Notes: a model not told the origin generated them from the sequence alone. Shown: positions 8,055-17,331, counted from the stretch's first letter. The stretch is 43,071 bases of DNA from Collinsella sp. (GCA_029264355.1 JARIBW010000047.1:1-43071); one strand, 5' to 3'. Translations and numbers: made by a program.

Positions 8055-9728
8055 ATGGACGTTCGCGAAGCCTTGCTATTACCGTCCTTCGCCGATGCGG
8101 AGGTCATGGCCGGAGCCGCGGGGCTCGGCAACGAGCTCTCAAGCGCCATGGTTCTCGAGGCCGCGGACATCGAGAACTGGGGCAAGCGCGGGCAGCTCAT
8201 CATCACGAGCTTCTTTGCCCTGCAAGAGTTCTCGGATGCCGACATGGCCCGCTTCTTCCACACCATGAGCACCCTGGGGATCGCCGCGATGGCCTTCAAG
8301 CCAGCGCGCCTGTGGCCGAGCGCGCCCGACAACGTGATCGCGCTGTGCGAGGATTTCGGGGTGCCGCTCATCAAGCTCAGCCCCACGGTCAAATATGAGG
8401 CCATCATGCTAGACGTGCTCGGTCACGTCCTCGATTCCAACCTCACCCTGCTCAACCGCTTCTACGATGCGCATCGACACACGATGGCGCTCGCACTCAA
8501 ACAGCCATCGATCCCCTATATCCTCAACACCCTCAAAAACACGCTGCGTATGGACGTGAGCTATCTCGACACCACACGCGACCGCCGCCTGGGCACCGAC
8601 CCATCACTCCTGAAATTCAGCGCGTACTCGTTTACGCGGAGAGAGCCCAGCGCCCTGCAGACGCACGCCTACTTCGACGCGACCCTTTACTTCGACGACC
8701 CCCCGTTCACCGACGAGAAACCCACCGCCGAGCGCCTGCGGGAGACTTTTTCGGACGAGGGGGGCCGAGGTTGCGATCGCAGCCAGAAGGCGCTCGCCGT
8801 GAGGATCCCCAGTTCCGATGGGATCGACTACTACCTGCTCGTCCACGAATCAGACGTCCAATTGACGCCCCTCGACGTCATGACGATCGAGAACATCGTG
8901 GGCCTGATCCAGATGAAGATCTTGGAGCAGAACGCGATCAAGCAGAAGCTGTTCATCCAGAACAACAACGCCGTGCACGACCTACTGCTCGACCGCTGCG
9001 GATCGGGAGAGCGCCTGGACTCCATGCTCACCGTGTTGGGAATCGATGAGTACCCCTTCTACGAGGTGCTGTACGTGCGTGTCAACCTGTCGGACAGCAC
9101 CGACATCGACCGTCTCGACGAACTGCAGCAGGCGATTCGGCGTCGGATTCGAAGCGCCTATCCCGGAATCGTCTACTTCATCAACAACGACCGCATCGTG
9201 TTCCTGCACAACTTCCGCAGCCCGCTCACGAGATTCGACCTCGACCTCATCCAAAGCACGCTCGAGAAGCTGCACGCCTCCTCGACGCTCCCCCTCTTCA
9301 CGCACCTCATCACCCTCAGCTCCATCGTCGATAAGCATGGGCTCGCCCGGGCCAACACCGAGGTGCTCAATGTGGCGCGTCTGTTCGACGGGCCGACCCA
9401 CGCCGATCGAGCCGTCCGCTTCGAAGACCTGGGAGCCTACAAACTGCTGCTCGCCGCATCGGATCTCTCGCAGCTCGCCGGGTACATGGACCCACGCGTG
9501 GTGCAGCTGTCCGAGAAGCAGCCCGAGCTGTTCACCACGCTTGTGACCTTCTGCGAGAACGGTATGGATTTCTCAAAGACGGGCCAGGACCTCTTCATCC
9601 ATCCCAAAACGGTGCGCTACCGCGTAGATCGAGCGAGACAATCCTACGGGGTCGACGTCAAAAACCCCGATGATTTTCTGCAGGTGATGCTCACCAGCAA
9701 GATCATGGCGCTGGGCGGAGAGGGCTGA
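8055..9728 (+). CDS. PucR-family transcriptional regulator
   Basis: 557-residue cytoplasmic regulator. The N-terminal ~125 residues have the PucR (purine-catabolism regulator) domain pattern: VREALLLPSFADAEVMAGAAGL, an ENWGKRGQLIITSFFAL strand-helix segment, and a CEDFGVPLIKLSP end. The C-terminus (about residues 490-550) is the helix-turn-helix of this family, with FSKTGQDLFIHPKTVRYRVDRA. The middle part would sense a ligand or another signal. Start ATG follows GAAGGAG at normal spacing. It is divergent from the ureidoglycolate/oxamate operon and probably controls it, either as an activator responding to a purine breakdown product (PucR and AllS-like roles are known for such pathways) or as a repressor. 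It is followed after 30 bases by a hydrolase gene, probably co-transcribed. Confidence 0.85.
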   Translation: MDVREALLLPSFADAEVMAGAAGLGNELSSAMVLEAADIENWGKRGQLIITSFFALQEFSDADMARFFHTMSTLGIAAMAFKPARLWPSAPDNVIALCEDFGVPLIKLSPTVKYEAIMLDVLGHVLDSNLTLLNRFYDAHRHTMALALKQPSIPYILNTLKNTLRMDVSYLDTTRDRRLGTDPSLLKFSAYSFTRREPSALQTHAYFDATLYFDDPPFTDEKPTAERLRETFSDEGGRGCDRSQKALAVRIPSSDGIDYYLLVHESDVQLTPLDVMTIENIVGLIQMKILEQNAIKQKLFIQNNNAVHDLLLDRCGSGERLDSMLTVLGIDEYPFYEVLYVRVNLSDSTDIDRLDELQQAIRRRIRSAYPGIVYFINNDRIVFLHNFRSPLTRFDLDLIQSTLEKLHASSTLPLFTHLITLSSIVDKHGLARANTEVLNVARLFDGPTHADRAVRFEDLGAYKLLLAASDLSQLAGYMDPRVVQLSEKQPELFTTLVTFCENGMDFSKTGQDLFIHPKTVRYRVDRARQSYGVDVKNPDDFLQVMLTSKIMALGGEG

Positions 9729-9758
9729 CCCGCCCGATCCCGCGAAGAAGGAGGACGC

Positions 9759-10628
9759 ATGGGGCTCGAGAAGCTCGTCACCATCCATCGACCGCACGCC
9801 GGGCACGACCGTCGCATAGCCGTGTTCTACCTCCACGGCGGGGGACTGCTCTACGGGGAGCGGGACGATCTCCCGCGCACCTACATCGATCGGTTCACCG
9901 ATGGCGGCTACACGCTCATCTGCGCTGACTACCCCCTAGCCCCCGAATCCCCCCTTCCGGCCATCGTCGACGCGGTGTTCGAGCTCTGGCGGAACGCGGT
10001 GGCGGAAAAGGTGCTCACCGGCGAATATAAGGGGTACTTCCTATTCGGCCGCTCCTCCGGCGCGTACCTGTCCCTCCTGCTCGCGCGCGAGATTAGCCGT
10101 CGAGGAGACAAGCTCCTGCCTGCACCCTTGGGGGTTCTAGACTACTACGGATACCATACGCTCGCAGACAGCGCCTTCTCTCGACCCGCAAGGGCCTACA
10201 CCGCCCTCCCGGACATCCCCCGTGTGCAGGTGGACAGGATCGCAAAATCCGACGGAACCGCTGTCACTTCGGGACCGAAGTCCATGCGCTACGCGCTGTA
10301 CGTCCACGCCCGGCAACACGAGGGAGCCTGGCTGGATCTTTTGGGACTCGCCGAGCAGGGCGGGCCAAGCGCCCCCGAGGACTGGTCCCTCGACGGGCGG
10401 GATGTCGCCGCACTTCCCCCGCTATTCATCACAGCCAGCAGCACCGACGAGGACGTACCGTTCCGCCTGCCCAAAACCCTCTCCCGCACGGCCCCCCGCG
10501 CAGTCATGAAGCCCGTATACAACCTCCCTCATGATTTCGATCGCGATACGGTCGATCCCACGGGAGCCCACATCTACGACCAGGCGATTGAATGGATGGC
10601 CGAACACTCTCGCACCGGATCGGCTTAA
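9759..10628 (+). CDS. Alpha/beta hydrolase, HSL/acetyl-esterase type
   Basis: 289-residue hydrolase of the hormone-sensitive-lipase-like group. The oxyanion-hole motif HGGG lies at residues 26-29 and the nucleophile elbow is G97-R-S99-S-G101, with Ser99 as the predicted nucleophile. A later ITASSTDEDVPF segment and the LPHDFD segment near residue 266 probably carry the catalytic acid and His. No signal peptide is seen, so it is cytoplasmic. The start has AAGGAGG upstream. It sits 30 bases after pucR in the same direction, so it may be co-regulated. Whether it acts on a ureido or amide compound of the neighbouring pathway or on an unrelated ester cannot be told; most relatives cleave short-chain esters. 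Confidence 0.8.
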   Translation: MGLEKLVTIHRPHAGHDRRIAVFYLHGGGLLYGERDDLPRTYIDRFTDGGYTLICADYPLAPESPLPAIVDAVFELWRNAVAEKVLTGEYKGYFLFGRSSGAYLSLLLAREISRRGDKLLPAPLGVLDYYGYHTLADSAFSRPARAYTALPDIPRVQVDRIAKSDGTAVTSGPKSMRYALYVHARQHEGAWLDLLGLAEQGGPSAPEDWSLDGRDVAALPPLFITASSTDEDVPFRLPKTLSRTAPRAVMKPVYNLPHDFDRDTVDPTGAHIYDQAIEWMAEHSRTGSA

Positions 10629-10651
10629 AGCTGAGCCCGCCCCGACATAAA

Positions 10652-10718
10652 GGCACCGCTCGCGGTCATGTGCCGCGGGCGGTGCCCACTTGCACCCCGG
10701 TCTCACAGCCGGGGTGCA
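10652..10718. terminator. Two hairpins between convergent hydrolase and nifJ genes
   Basis: GCACCGCTCGCGG (10653-10665) pairs with CCGCGGGCGGTGC (10673-10685) with one G-U type mismatch. TGCACCCCGG (10691-10700) pairs perfectly with CCGGGGTGCA (10709-10718). They fill the gap between two convergent genes and probably stop transcription from both sides. Neither has a strong U-tract, which is common in high-GC actinobacteria. Confidence 0.6.
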
Positions 10719-10737
10719 GACTTATAGACGGCTCTCG

Positions 10738-13700
10738 CTACTCGTTGTACAGCGTCTTGAGCTTGACCAGATGCTTGTAGCGATCCATGGCGGCCGCCTC
10801 ATTGGCGGCGAAGAGCTCCTCGGCGCGCTCGGGGAACGCGGTCGTCAGGCTCGCATAGCGCGCCTCGTTCATGAGGAACTCCTGATAGCCGCCGGCCGGC
10901 TCCTTGGAGTCGAGGGCGAACTTCTTGCCCTCGGGCGCCGCCGGGTTGTAACGGAACAGGTTCCAGTACCCGCACTCCACGGCCTTCTTCATCTCGGCCT
11001 GGCAGTTCTGCATACCGCCCTTCTTGATGGAGTGCATCTCGCAGGGGCTGTAGCCGATGATGATGGACGGGCCGTCATACGCCTCGGCCTCGTGGATGGC
11101 CTTGAGGGTCTGAGCCGGGTTGGCGCCCATGGCGACCTGCGCCACGTACACATAGCCGTAGCTCATCGCGATCTCGGCCAGGCTCTTCTTCTTGATGTTC
11201 TTGCCGGCCGCGGCGAACTGGGCGACCTGACCCAGGTTGGAAGCCTTGGATGCCTGACCGCCGGTGTTGGAGTACACCTCGGTGTCGAACACGAAGACGT
11301 TGACGTTGTTGCCGGAGGCGAGAACGTGGTCCAGGCCGCCGAAACCGATGTCGTAGGCCCAGCCGTCACCGCCGAAGATCCAGAAGGACTTCTTGGTGAG
11401 ATACGCCTTGTCGGCCAGGATCGCCTTGGCCTTGTCGCAACCGCAGGCCTCGAGCTGCTCGATATAGGCGGCAGCCGCGGACTTGGATGCCTCGGCGTCA
11501 TCACGGGCATCGATCCATGCCTGCGCGGCGGCCTTCAGCTCGTCGGTGGCGCAGTCGGAAGCCATGAGCTCCTCGGTCTGGGCGACGAGCTTGCCCTGGA
11601 CGGCCTTGTATCCGAGCTCGAGTCCAAGACCGTGCTCGGCGTTGTCCTCGAACAGGGAGTTGTTCCACGCCGGGCCATGACCGTTCGCGTCGGTGCAGAA
11701 CGGAGAGGTCGCGGCCGGGTTGCCCCAGATGGAGGAGCAGCCGGTGGCGTTGGAGATGAACATGCGCTCACCGCAGACCTGGGTCACCAGGCGGGCGTAA
11801 GCCGTCTCGGCGCAACCCGCGCAAGAGCCGGAGAACTCGAGCAGCGGCTGCTTGAACTGGCTGGACTTGACGTTGTTACCGATGAGCTCGGGCTTCTCGG
11901 CGACGTTGGCCACGCAGTAGTCGAAGGTCTTCTGCTCCACGAGCTCGCCCTCGGCGGGAACCATGGTGAGCGCGTCCTTGGGGCAGACCTTGGCGCAATT
12001 GGTGCAGCCCATGCAGTCGAGCGGGCTGACGGCGATGGCGAACTTGTAGCCGGTGTCCTTGGGGATCTTCACGTCCAGCATGCGCATGGTCTCGGGGGCC
12101 TCGGCGACCTCGGCCTCGTTGAGCGCGAACGGACGGATGGTGGCATGCGGGCACACGTAGGCGCACTGGTTGCACTGGATGCACTTGGTCTCATCCCAGT
12201 GCGGGACCATGACGGCCACGCCGCGCTTCTCGTAGGCGGAAGCACCCAGCTCGAACTGGCCGTCGGCGCAGTCCTTGAACGCGGAGACAGGCAGGGAATC
12301 GCCGTCCATGCGGGCGATGGGCTCCATGAGCTCCTTGACCTGCTTGGCGATTGCCGTCTTCTCGTCGTCCGTGAGGACGGAGGCAGGGGCCTTGTCGGCG
12401 GCATCGGCCCAATCGGCCGGCACGTCGAACTTCACGAAAGCGGTGGCGCCGGCGTCGATGGCCTTATGGTTGGCCTCGACGATCGCCTCGCCCTTCTTGG
12501 CGTAGGACTTGGTGGCCGCCTCCTTCATGTAGCGGATGGCGTCCTCCTGAGGCAGCACGCCCGCGAGCGCGAAGAACGCGGACTGCAGAACCGTGTTGGT
12601 TCGCTTGCCCATGCCCACCTTGGCCGCCAGGTCGATGGCATCGATCAGATAGACGTTGATGTCGTTCTGGGCGATATAGCGCTTGGCGTTTGCCGGCATA
12701 TGGGAGGCGAACTCCTCGGGGGTCCACTGGCAATTGACCAGGAAGGTGCCGCCGGGCTTGACATCGCGGACCATCTTGAAGCCCTTGATGATGTAGCTCG
12801 GGTTGTGGCAGGCCACGAAGTCGGCCTTGTTCACATAGTACGGCGAGCGGATCGGGGAGTCGCCGAAACGCAGATGCGAGGTGGTGACGCCGCCGGTCTT
12901 CTTGGAGTCGTACTGGAAGTACGCCTGGACGTACTTGTCCGTATGGTCGCCGATGATCTTGATCGAGTTCTTGTTGGCACCGACGGTTCCGTCACCGCCC
13001 AGGCCCCAGAACTTGCACTCGATGGTGCCCTCTGCAGCCGTATTGGGGGCATCCGGATCCATGGGCAGGGACAGACCGGTGAGGTCGTCCTCGATGCCGA
13101 TGGTGAACTCGCGCTTGGGAGCATCCGCCTTGAGCTCCTCGAACACCGCGAACGCGGCCGCCGGCGGCTCATCCTTGGAACCGAGGCCGTAACGGCCGCC
13201 GGTCACCACGAGGTCGGATCGACCGGACTCGTACAGCGAGGAGACGACGTCCTGGTACAGCGGCTCGCCGATGGAGCCGGGCTCCTTGGTGCGGTCGAGC
13301 ACGGCGATCTTCTTGACGGTCGGGGGAAGCGCGGCCGCGAAGTCCTCGACGGACCACGGGCGGTACAGGCGGACCTTGACCAGGCCGACCTTCTCGCCAT
13401 GGGCGTTCAGGTAGTCGATGACCTCCTCGAGCGTGTCGCAGAAGGAGCCCATGCACACGACCACGCGGTCGGCGTCGGCGGCGCCGTAGTAGTCGAACAG
13501 ATGGTAATCGGTGCCCAGCTTGGCGTTGACCTTGTCCATGTAGGACTGGACGATGGCGGGCAGCGCGTCATAGGTGCCGTTGCACGCCTCACGATGCTGG
13601 AAGAAGATGTCGCCGTTCTCATGGCTGCCGCGGGCGGAAGGATGCTCGGGGTTCAGGGCGTGGTCGCGGAACGCCTGGACGGCGTCCATGTCGCACATGT

Positions 13701-14280
13701 CCTTGAGGTCCTCGTAATCCCACACGGCGACCTTCTGGATCTCGTGCGAGGTGCGGAAGCCGTCGAAGAAGTTGACGAACGGCGTCTTGCCGGTGAGGGC
13801 GGCCAGGTGGGCGACGGGCGAGAGGTCCATGACCTCCTGGACGTTGCCCTCGGCGAGCATGGCAAAGCCGGTCTGACGGCAGGCCATGACGTCGGAATGA
13901 TCGCCGAAGATGTTGAGCGCGTGGGTGGCGACGGTACGGGCCGAGACGTGGAAGACGCTCGGCAGGCCCTCGCCCGCGATCTTATACATGTTCGGGATCA
14001 TGAGCAGAAGGCCCTGGGAGGCCGTGTAGGTGGTGGTCAGGGCACCGGCACCCAAAGAGCCGTGCACGGCTCCGGCGGCGCCGGCCTCGGACTCCATCTC
14101 GACCACGTTGACGGGCGTGCCGAAGATGTTCTTCTTGCCCTGGGCGGCCCACTGGTCGACATGGTCGGCCATGGGGCTGGACGGCGTGATCGGGTAGATA
14201 CCCGCCACCTCGGTGTAGGCATACGAAACGTATGCAGCGGCCTCATTGCCGTCCATGGATTTGAACTTGCGATCTGCCAT
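10738..14280 (-). CDS. nifJ: Pyruvate:ferredoxin (flavodoxin) oxidoreductase
   Basis: 1180-residue single-chain enzyme that oxidatively decarboxylates pyruvate with CoA to acetyl-CoA, reducing ferredoxin or flavodoxin; central to anaerobic energy metabolism. In order: N-terminal TPP pyrimidine-binding part with the YPITPSSPMAD motif, transketolase-C-like and gamma-type domains, two 4Fe-4S clusters (CIQCNQCAYVCP near residue 697 and CMGCTNCAKVCP near residue 755), then the TPP pyrophosphate-binding C-terminal part with SGSCAGCAETAY, ATGCSSIWG, GGDGWAYDIGFGGLDH and EVYSNTGGQASK. Length is typical. The start has GGAGAGGGG upstream. It is monocistronic in this window, with a terminator downstream and a 355-base gap upstream. 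Confidence 0.97.
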   Translation of the reverse strand: MADRKFKSMDGNEAAAYVSYAYTEVAGIYPITPSSPMADHVDQWAAQGKKNIFGTPVNVVEMESEAGAAGAVHGSLGAGALTTTYTASQGLLLMIPNMYKIAGEGLPSVFHVSARTVATHALNIFGDHSDVMACRQTGFAMLAEGNVQEVMDLSPVAHLAALTGKTPFVNFFDGFRTSHEIQKVAVWDYEDLKDMCDMDAVQAFRDHALNPEHPSARGSHENGDIFFQHREACNGTYDALPAIVQSYMDKVNAKLGTDYHLFDYYGAADADRVVVCMGSFCDTLEEVIDYLNAHGEKVGLVKVRLYRPWSVEDFAAALPPTVKKIAVLDRTKEPGSIGEPLYQDVVSSLYESGRSDLVVTGGRYGLGSKDEPPAAAFAVFEELKADAPKREFTIGIEDDLTGLSLPMDPDAPNTAAEGTIECKFWGLGGDGTVGANKNSIKIIGDHTDKYVQAYFQYDSKKTGGVTTSHLRFGDSPIRSPYYVNKADFVACHNPSYIIKGFKMVRDVKPGGTFLVNCQWTPEEFASHMPANAKRYIAQNDINVYLIDAIDLAAKVGMGKRTNTVLQSAFFALAGVLPQEDAIRYMKEAATKSYAKKGEAIVEANHKAIDAGATAFVKFDVPADWADAADKAPASVLTDDEKTAIAKQVKELMEPIARMDGDSLPVSAFKDCADGQFELGASAYEKRGVAVMVPHWDETKCIQCNQCAYVCPHATIRPFALNEAEVAEAPETMRMLDVKIPKDTGYKFAIAVSPLDCMGCTNCAKVCPKDALTMVPAEGELVEQKTFDYCVANVAEKPELIGNNVKSSQFKQPLLEFSGSCAGCAETAYARLVTQVCGERMFISNATGCSSIWGNPAATSPFCTDANGHGPAWNNSLFEDNAEHGLGLELGYKAVQGKLVAQTEELMASDCATDELKAAAQAWIDARDDAEASKSAAAAYIEQLEACGCDKAKAILADKAYLTKKSFWIFGGDGWAYDIGFGGLDHVLASGNNVNVFVFDTEVYSNTGGQASKASNLGQVAQFAAAGKNIKKKSLAEIAMSYGYVYVAQVAMGANPAQTLKAIHEAEAYDGPSIIIGYSPCEMHSIKKGGMQNCQAEMKKAVECGYWNLFRYNPAAPEGKKFALDSKEPAGGYQEFLMNEARYASLTTAFPERAEELFAANEAAAMDRYKHLVKLKTLYNE

Positions 14281-14635
14281 ATACCCCTCTCCTCTCGAAC
14301 TAGGTATATCAGGCTCCGGAGCCAGGCGGACCCCGGGTTATGTATGAGGGAGACGCTGCGCGGACGGCGAAACCTTGCGATCCGGCGATGCCCCCTCCCA
14401 TGGGAGTGACGCGCGACACGGCGAATTGCCACAAAAGTTCGCGCCTTATTTCATTGTACTCCGCCCGGGGGACGCGCAACCGACAAACACACGGCGTCAT
14501 GTACAAGAGAGGAAGACGTCACAGGCGACGTCCCGAGGAGCAACACCGAACGCGGGGGACCGCAAGCACCCTCGCCCCCCCGCGTCCAATCCCAGCGGTA
14601 ATTCTGTAAACTTATCGGCCCGGCCTTTCCGATGC
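14281..14635. promoter_or_regulatory. nifJ upstream region: candidate promoter and paired GACGTC sites
   Basis: This 355-base stretch holds no convincing gene. On the minus strand a TACAAT hexamer (plus-strand 14453-14458) with TTGCGC (14474-14479) 15 bases upstream is a possible but badly spaced promoter for nifJ. Two identical palindromic GACGTC hexamers occur at 14515-14520 and 14527-14532, six bases apart, an operator-like arrangement just upstream. A GC stem (14551-14558 with 14577-14584) could end the PTS operon transcript that reads in from 14636, though no good U-tract follows. Confidence 0.35.
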
Positions 14636-15112
14636 CTACTCTCCGCAGAGGCGCACCATGGTGGCCACCATGTCCTCACGCGTCTTCTGCTCCATAACCT
14701 CGGCGCAGGCAGCCTCGTCCATAAAAATGGACATAAGGGCCTGCAGCACGGCCACCTGGGCATCGGCGTGCTGAAGCAATCCCAAGTTGATGATGAGCTC
14801 GGCGGGAACTGGATCCCCCATACCGGCCATAGCCTCAAACTCCACAGGTTTCTTCGGCCTGATTACGGCAATATAGGGTTTCTTGAGATGCTCCGGCTCC
14901 GTGTGGGGGATGGCGACTTTGATGGCCTGGCACGCCAATCCCGTTGGATAGTCTCTTTCCCGCCGCGTAATTGCATCAAGCCACGTGTCCTCGATATATC
15001 CTCGCTTGGAAAGCTCCTCCCCGAGCTTGGTGAAAAAATCACCTCGGTCGACGACCTCAAAATCAAAGAAAACAAGTTCGGGCTTGAAAAGATCGGTATC
15101 GACGGCAGACAT
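14636..15112 (-). CDS. gatA: PTS EIIA, galactitol/fructose-like type
   Basis: 158-residue phosphocarrier protein of the PTS EIIA type-2 (fructose/mannitol-like) fold. The phosphorylatable His is His70 in the VAIPHTEPEHL motif, characteristic of the GatA group. It would receive phosphate from HPr and pass it to EIIB (18910-19194). The start has GAAAGG upstream. It is the last gene of the operon, 38 bases after the aldolase gene and far from its IIB and IIC partners, unlike the usual gatABC order, with membrane-protein and aldolase genes inserted between. Confidence 0.88.
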   Translation of the reverse strand: MSAVDTDLFKPELVFFDFEVVDRGDFFTKLGEELSKRGYIEDTWLDAITRRERDYPTGLACQAIKVAIPHTEPEHLKKPYIAVIRPKKPVEFEAMAGMGDPVPAELIINLGLLQHADAQVAVLQALMSIFMDEAACAEVMEQKTREDMVATMVRLCGE

Positions 15113-15150
15113 ATGTTCACCTTTCGACTGTTGCCTCTTAAAAAATGTCT

Positions 15151-16047
15151 TTAGCTGGCTTGGGGGTCTGCCCCGTTGGCAAAGACTTTCATGACCTCAA
15201 TGAAGTCAGCGGTTAAGCGCTCATACGCCACCGTAGTCATATCGTGCCAATACACGGTCGCAGAATTATCCGCCTTCCGCCGCGCATCGACCAAATCGAG
15301 TACCGCCTCTCCCGCATACTTCACACCGTACGTGTAATAATTGATCTTTCGTATGCCCGCGCTAATTGCCTTTCGATAGTCATCATCAGAGACTCCCGAA
15401 CCACCGTGCATCACCAGCGGAACACACACGCGCTCGCGAATACGCTCGAGAACATCAAATGACAGATGGGGCTCTCCACGATATAGACCGTGGACGGTAC
15501 CGAACGAGCATGCCAGGATATCCAATCCCGTAGACCGGGCAAAATCGCATGCTTGAACGGGATCGGTGTATGTCGCACCGGAACCGCCCTCGGGCGCGGA
15601 AGCCCCGTCTGAAAGAACATCCCCCTCGCGGGCTCCAAGGCTTCCGAGCTCGCATTCCAGTCCACAGTCAAATCCAGAGCACATAGCGGCGGCTCGAACC
15701 GAGTTGGCGACATTTTCCTCATAGGGCAACGCCGACCCATCGTACATCACGCCGTTGAAGCCCATCTCGAGGGCACGGCGCATATAGGAAAGATGCTCGC
15801 AATGGTCGAGGTGCACGCACACCTGGGCATGTGAGCGCTCCGCAAGGGCAACCATGGAAGGGCCCATCACGTCGAGCGGGGTTATGTCCTCATGGCACTC
15901 GGCGTGCTGAATGATCACCGGATAGCCCGTGGCTTCGGCGGCATCTATAGCCGCCCTGACGGCCTCAAGACTCGGCGTGTTGAAGGCCGCGATGGCCATG
16001 TTGCCCTGTTCGGCAATCGCACAGACATCACGCAGATTCACAAGCAT
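15151..16047 (-). CDS. Class II fructose/tagatose-bisphosphate aldolase family protein
   Basis: 298-residue zinc-dependent aldolase of the FbaA/GatY/KbaY family. The catalytic Asp is in H79-L-D81-H82; His82, His186 (SFGTVHG) and His214 (HGGSG) are the expected zinc ligands, and the YTDPVQACDF segment is family-typical. It should split a ketose-1,6-bisphosphate or ketose-1-phosphate into dihydroxyacetone phosphate and an aldehyde. The start has AAGGAAAGGA upstream. It lies within the galactitol-type PTS operon, which favours a tagatose-bisphosphate-like substrate, but no tagatose-6-phosphate kinase is in view, so a monophosphate substrate is also possible. Confidence 0.88.
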   Translation of the reverse strand: MLVNLRDVCAIAEQGNMAIAAFNTPSLEAVRAAIDAAEATGYPVIIQHAECHEDITPLDVMGPSMVALAERSHAQVCVHLDHCEHLSYMRRALEMGFNGVMYDGSALPYEENVANSVRAAAMCSGFDCGLECELGSLGAREGDVLSDGASAPEGGSGATYTDPVQACDFARSTGLDILACSFGTVHGLYRGEPHLSFDVLERIRERVCVPLVMHGGSGVSDDDYRKAISAGIRKINYYTYGVKYAGEAVLDLVDARRKADNSATVYWHDMTTVAYERLTADFIEVMKVFANGADPQAS

Positions 16048-16098
16048 GTTTGTTCCTTTCCTTGATTAACACCAGAATTTGAGCATGCGACAGGCGTC

Positions 16099-16758
16099 CT
16101 ACGCATCCTCGCTCAAAGGCTTCTGCCCGTAACGGTGAAATACGGCCACAGCCTCGTCAATCTGTTCCTGCGTCATGTCGGCCATGGGAAGCCCCGTCGA
16201 AAGCGCAACGGCCACCGTCTTGGCAGCCTCTTCAAGGTAGACGCAAGAATACAACGCTTGGCGAAGATCGCGTCCGACGGCGATTACCCCATGGTGCTTG
16301 AGCACCACCGCGAGCTTATCGCCGATAGCCCGAACGGCCTCGATTCCCATCGACAAACTCCCGGGATCCCCATAGGCAGCCACGGAAACGGGCCCCTCGG
16401 TCGCGTTCGCCATCGTCGAGAGATTGCAGGGAATCTCATCCAAAACGAGGCCCAGTCCCGTGGCATATGGCTGATGGGTGTGGATAACAGCATTCACCTC
16501 AGGTTTACACCGGTAGATATAAAGCAGGGCATCCGTATCGACCGAAGCCTTCCTCTCCCCCTCCAAAACGTTACCATCCATATCGACAACCAAAATGTCC
16601 TCATAGGTCATCTCGTCGTAAATCATTCCGGAGGGCGTCACGAGCACCTCCCCCGTCGGCATTTTCCAACTTACGTTCCCACCGGAAAGGGCAATAAGCC
16701 CATAACGATCGAGCTTGAGCGCCGCGTCCAGGACCGAGCGTCTTTCATCTTCAAACAT
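16099..16758 (-). CDS. Class II aldolase/adducin family protein (FucA/AraD-like)
   Basis: 219-residue zinc enzyme of the family that contains L-fuculose-1-phosphate aldolase and L-ribulose-5-phosphate 4-epimerase. Visible marks are SGGNVSW near residue 25 (phosphate binding), VTPSG, an acidic region, IHTHQPYAT (zinc His pair), KHHGVIAVG (further His) and LEEAAKT. The THQ motif, rather than the NHA I recall from FucA, leaves aldolase and epimerase both possible. The ribosome binding site AAAGGAG overlaps the end of the upstream membrane-protein gene, so the two are coupled. A second aldolase-type enzyme in one operon suggests cleavage or epimerisation of a pentulose or deoxyhexulose phosphate. 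Confidence 0.82.
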   Translation of the reverse strand: MFEDERRSVLDAALKLDRYGLIALSGGNVSWKMPTGEVLVTPSGMIYDEMTYEDILVVDMDGNVLEGERKASVDTDALLYIYRCKPEVNAVIHTHQPYATGLGLVLDEIPCNLSTMANATEGPVSVAAYGDPGSLSMGIEAVRAIGDKLAVVLKHHGVIAVGRDLRQALYSCVYLEEAAKTVAVALSTGLPMADMTQEQIDEAVAVFHRYGQKPLSEDA

Positions 16759-16770
16759 GATTGACTCCTT

Positions 16771-17310
16771 TTATGCTCGTCCGCCCCGCCTAGAATGACG
16801 TCGAGACGGAACCTGCTTTCGTTTTGATTCGGCATTCAGGTATTCGGAGTTGACCCTGCGGGCCCGAGCTTTAAGGCTGTCGGGGTGCTTGGCATACTCC
16901 AAATCGCAGATTCGACCGAACAATTCGCGACCATCTCGCATCGCACGCGTCTGGATCCAATAACGACCCCGCAGCAAACCTCCCCCGTTTACTCGAACGT
17001 ACATCTTTCCCGCGGATGGAAACTCCCTCACGCGAAACTCGCTCACGTTGGAGAGTTCATAGGAATCGACACGTCCCCAGGCGCCGAACTCGATTTTGTC
17101 ATCCGAGACCGAGACCGTGCGCGGATTAGAAATAGCAACGAACGTGTTCCATACCTGGTACGCCGCAGGCACCATCAACACGACCATAATCCCGGGCATG
17201 ACACCGCGCATCGCCAGGACAGGGCAAACCACCAAGGCCGCCACACAGATGATGCCGGTCAGGACGACCTCGACAAAAAAGTAGCGGTCTATGTAAGTGT
17301 AGGTCTTCAT
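16771..17310 (-). CDS. Small membrane protein with PH-like domain, unknown function
   Basis: 179-residue protein. Two hydrophobic segments (about residues 8-28 and 34-55) form a hairpin anchor, followed by a soluble region with the bacterial PH-domain-like pattern (SDDKIEFGAWGRVDSYELSNVSEFRV, then strands to about residue 135) and a basic tail rich in Arg/Lys. I chose the Met at 17310, preceded by GGAG at 7 bases, rather than the longer frame to 17352. No enzyme motif is seen. It is embedded between the PTS IIC and aldolase genes, an unusual neighbour for a sugar operon; it might influence localisation or stability of the permease, but that is a guess. Confidence 0.7.
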   Translation of the reverse strand: MKTYTYIDRYFFVEVVLTGIICVAALVVCPVLAMRGVMPGIMVVLMVPAAYQVWNTFVAISNPRTVSVSDDKIEFGAWGRVDSYELSNVSEFRVREFPSAGKMYVRVNGGGLLRGRYWIQTRAMRDGRELFGRICDLEYAKHPDSLKARARRVNSEYLNAESKRKQVPSRRHSRRGGRA

Positions 17311-17331
17311 GCCGACACTCCAAAACAGACT

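Noticed and set aside
7831-8407. Upstream extension of the FdrA-fusion frame to 8407
   Set aside because: It overlaps the pucR gene on the other strand and the AT-rich promoter region; the ATG at 7831 has a strong GAGGAGGAA site and begins the FdrA homology.
10690-14409. Very long plus-strand ORF (1239 codons) opposite nifJ
   Set aside because: It is antisense to a full-length, motif-complete nifJ; its translation is low-complexity (Gly/Leu/Asp/His-rich) as expected from high-GC antisense frames.
14281-14635. Possible small gene in the nifJ upstream gap
   Set aside because: ORFs there (for example about 14340-14609) lack a good RBS and family resemblance; the area looks regulatory.
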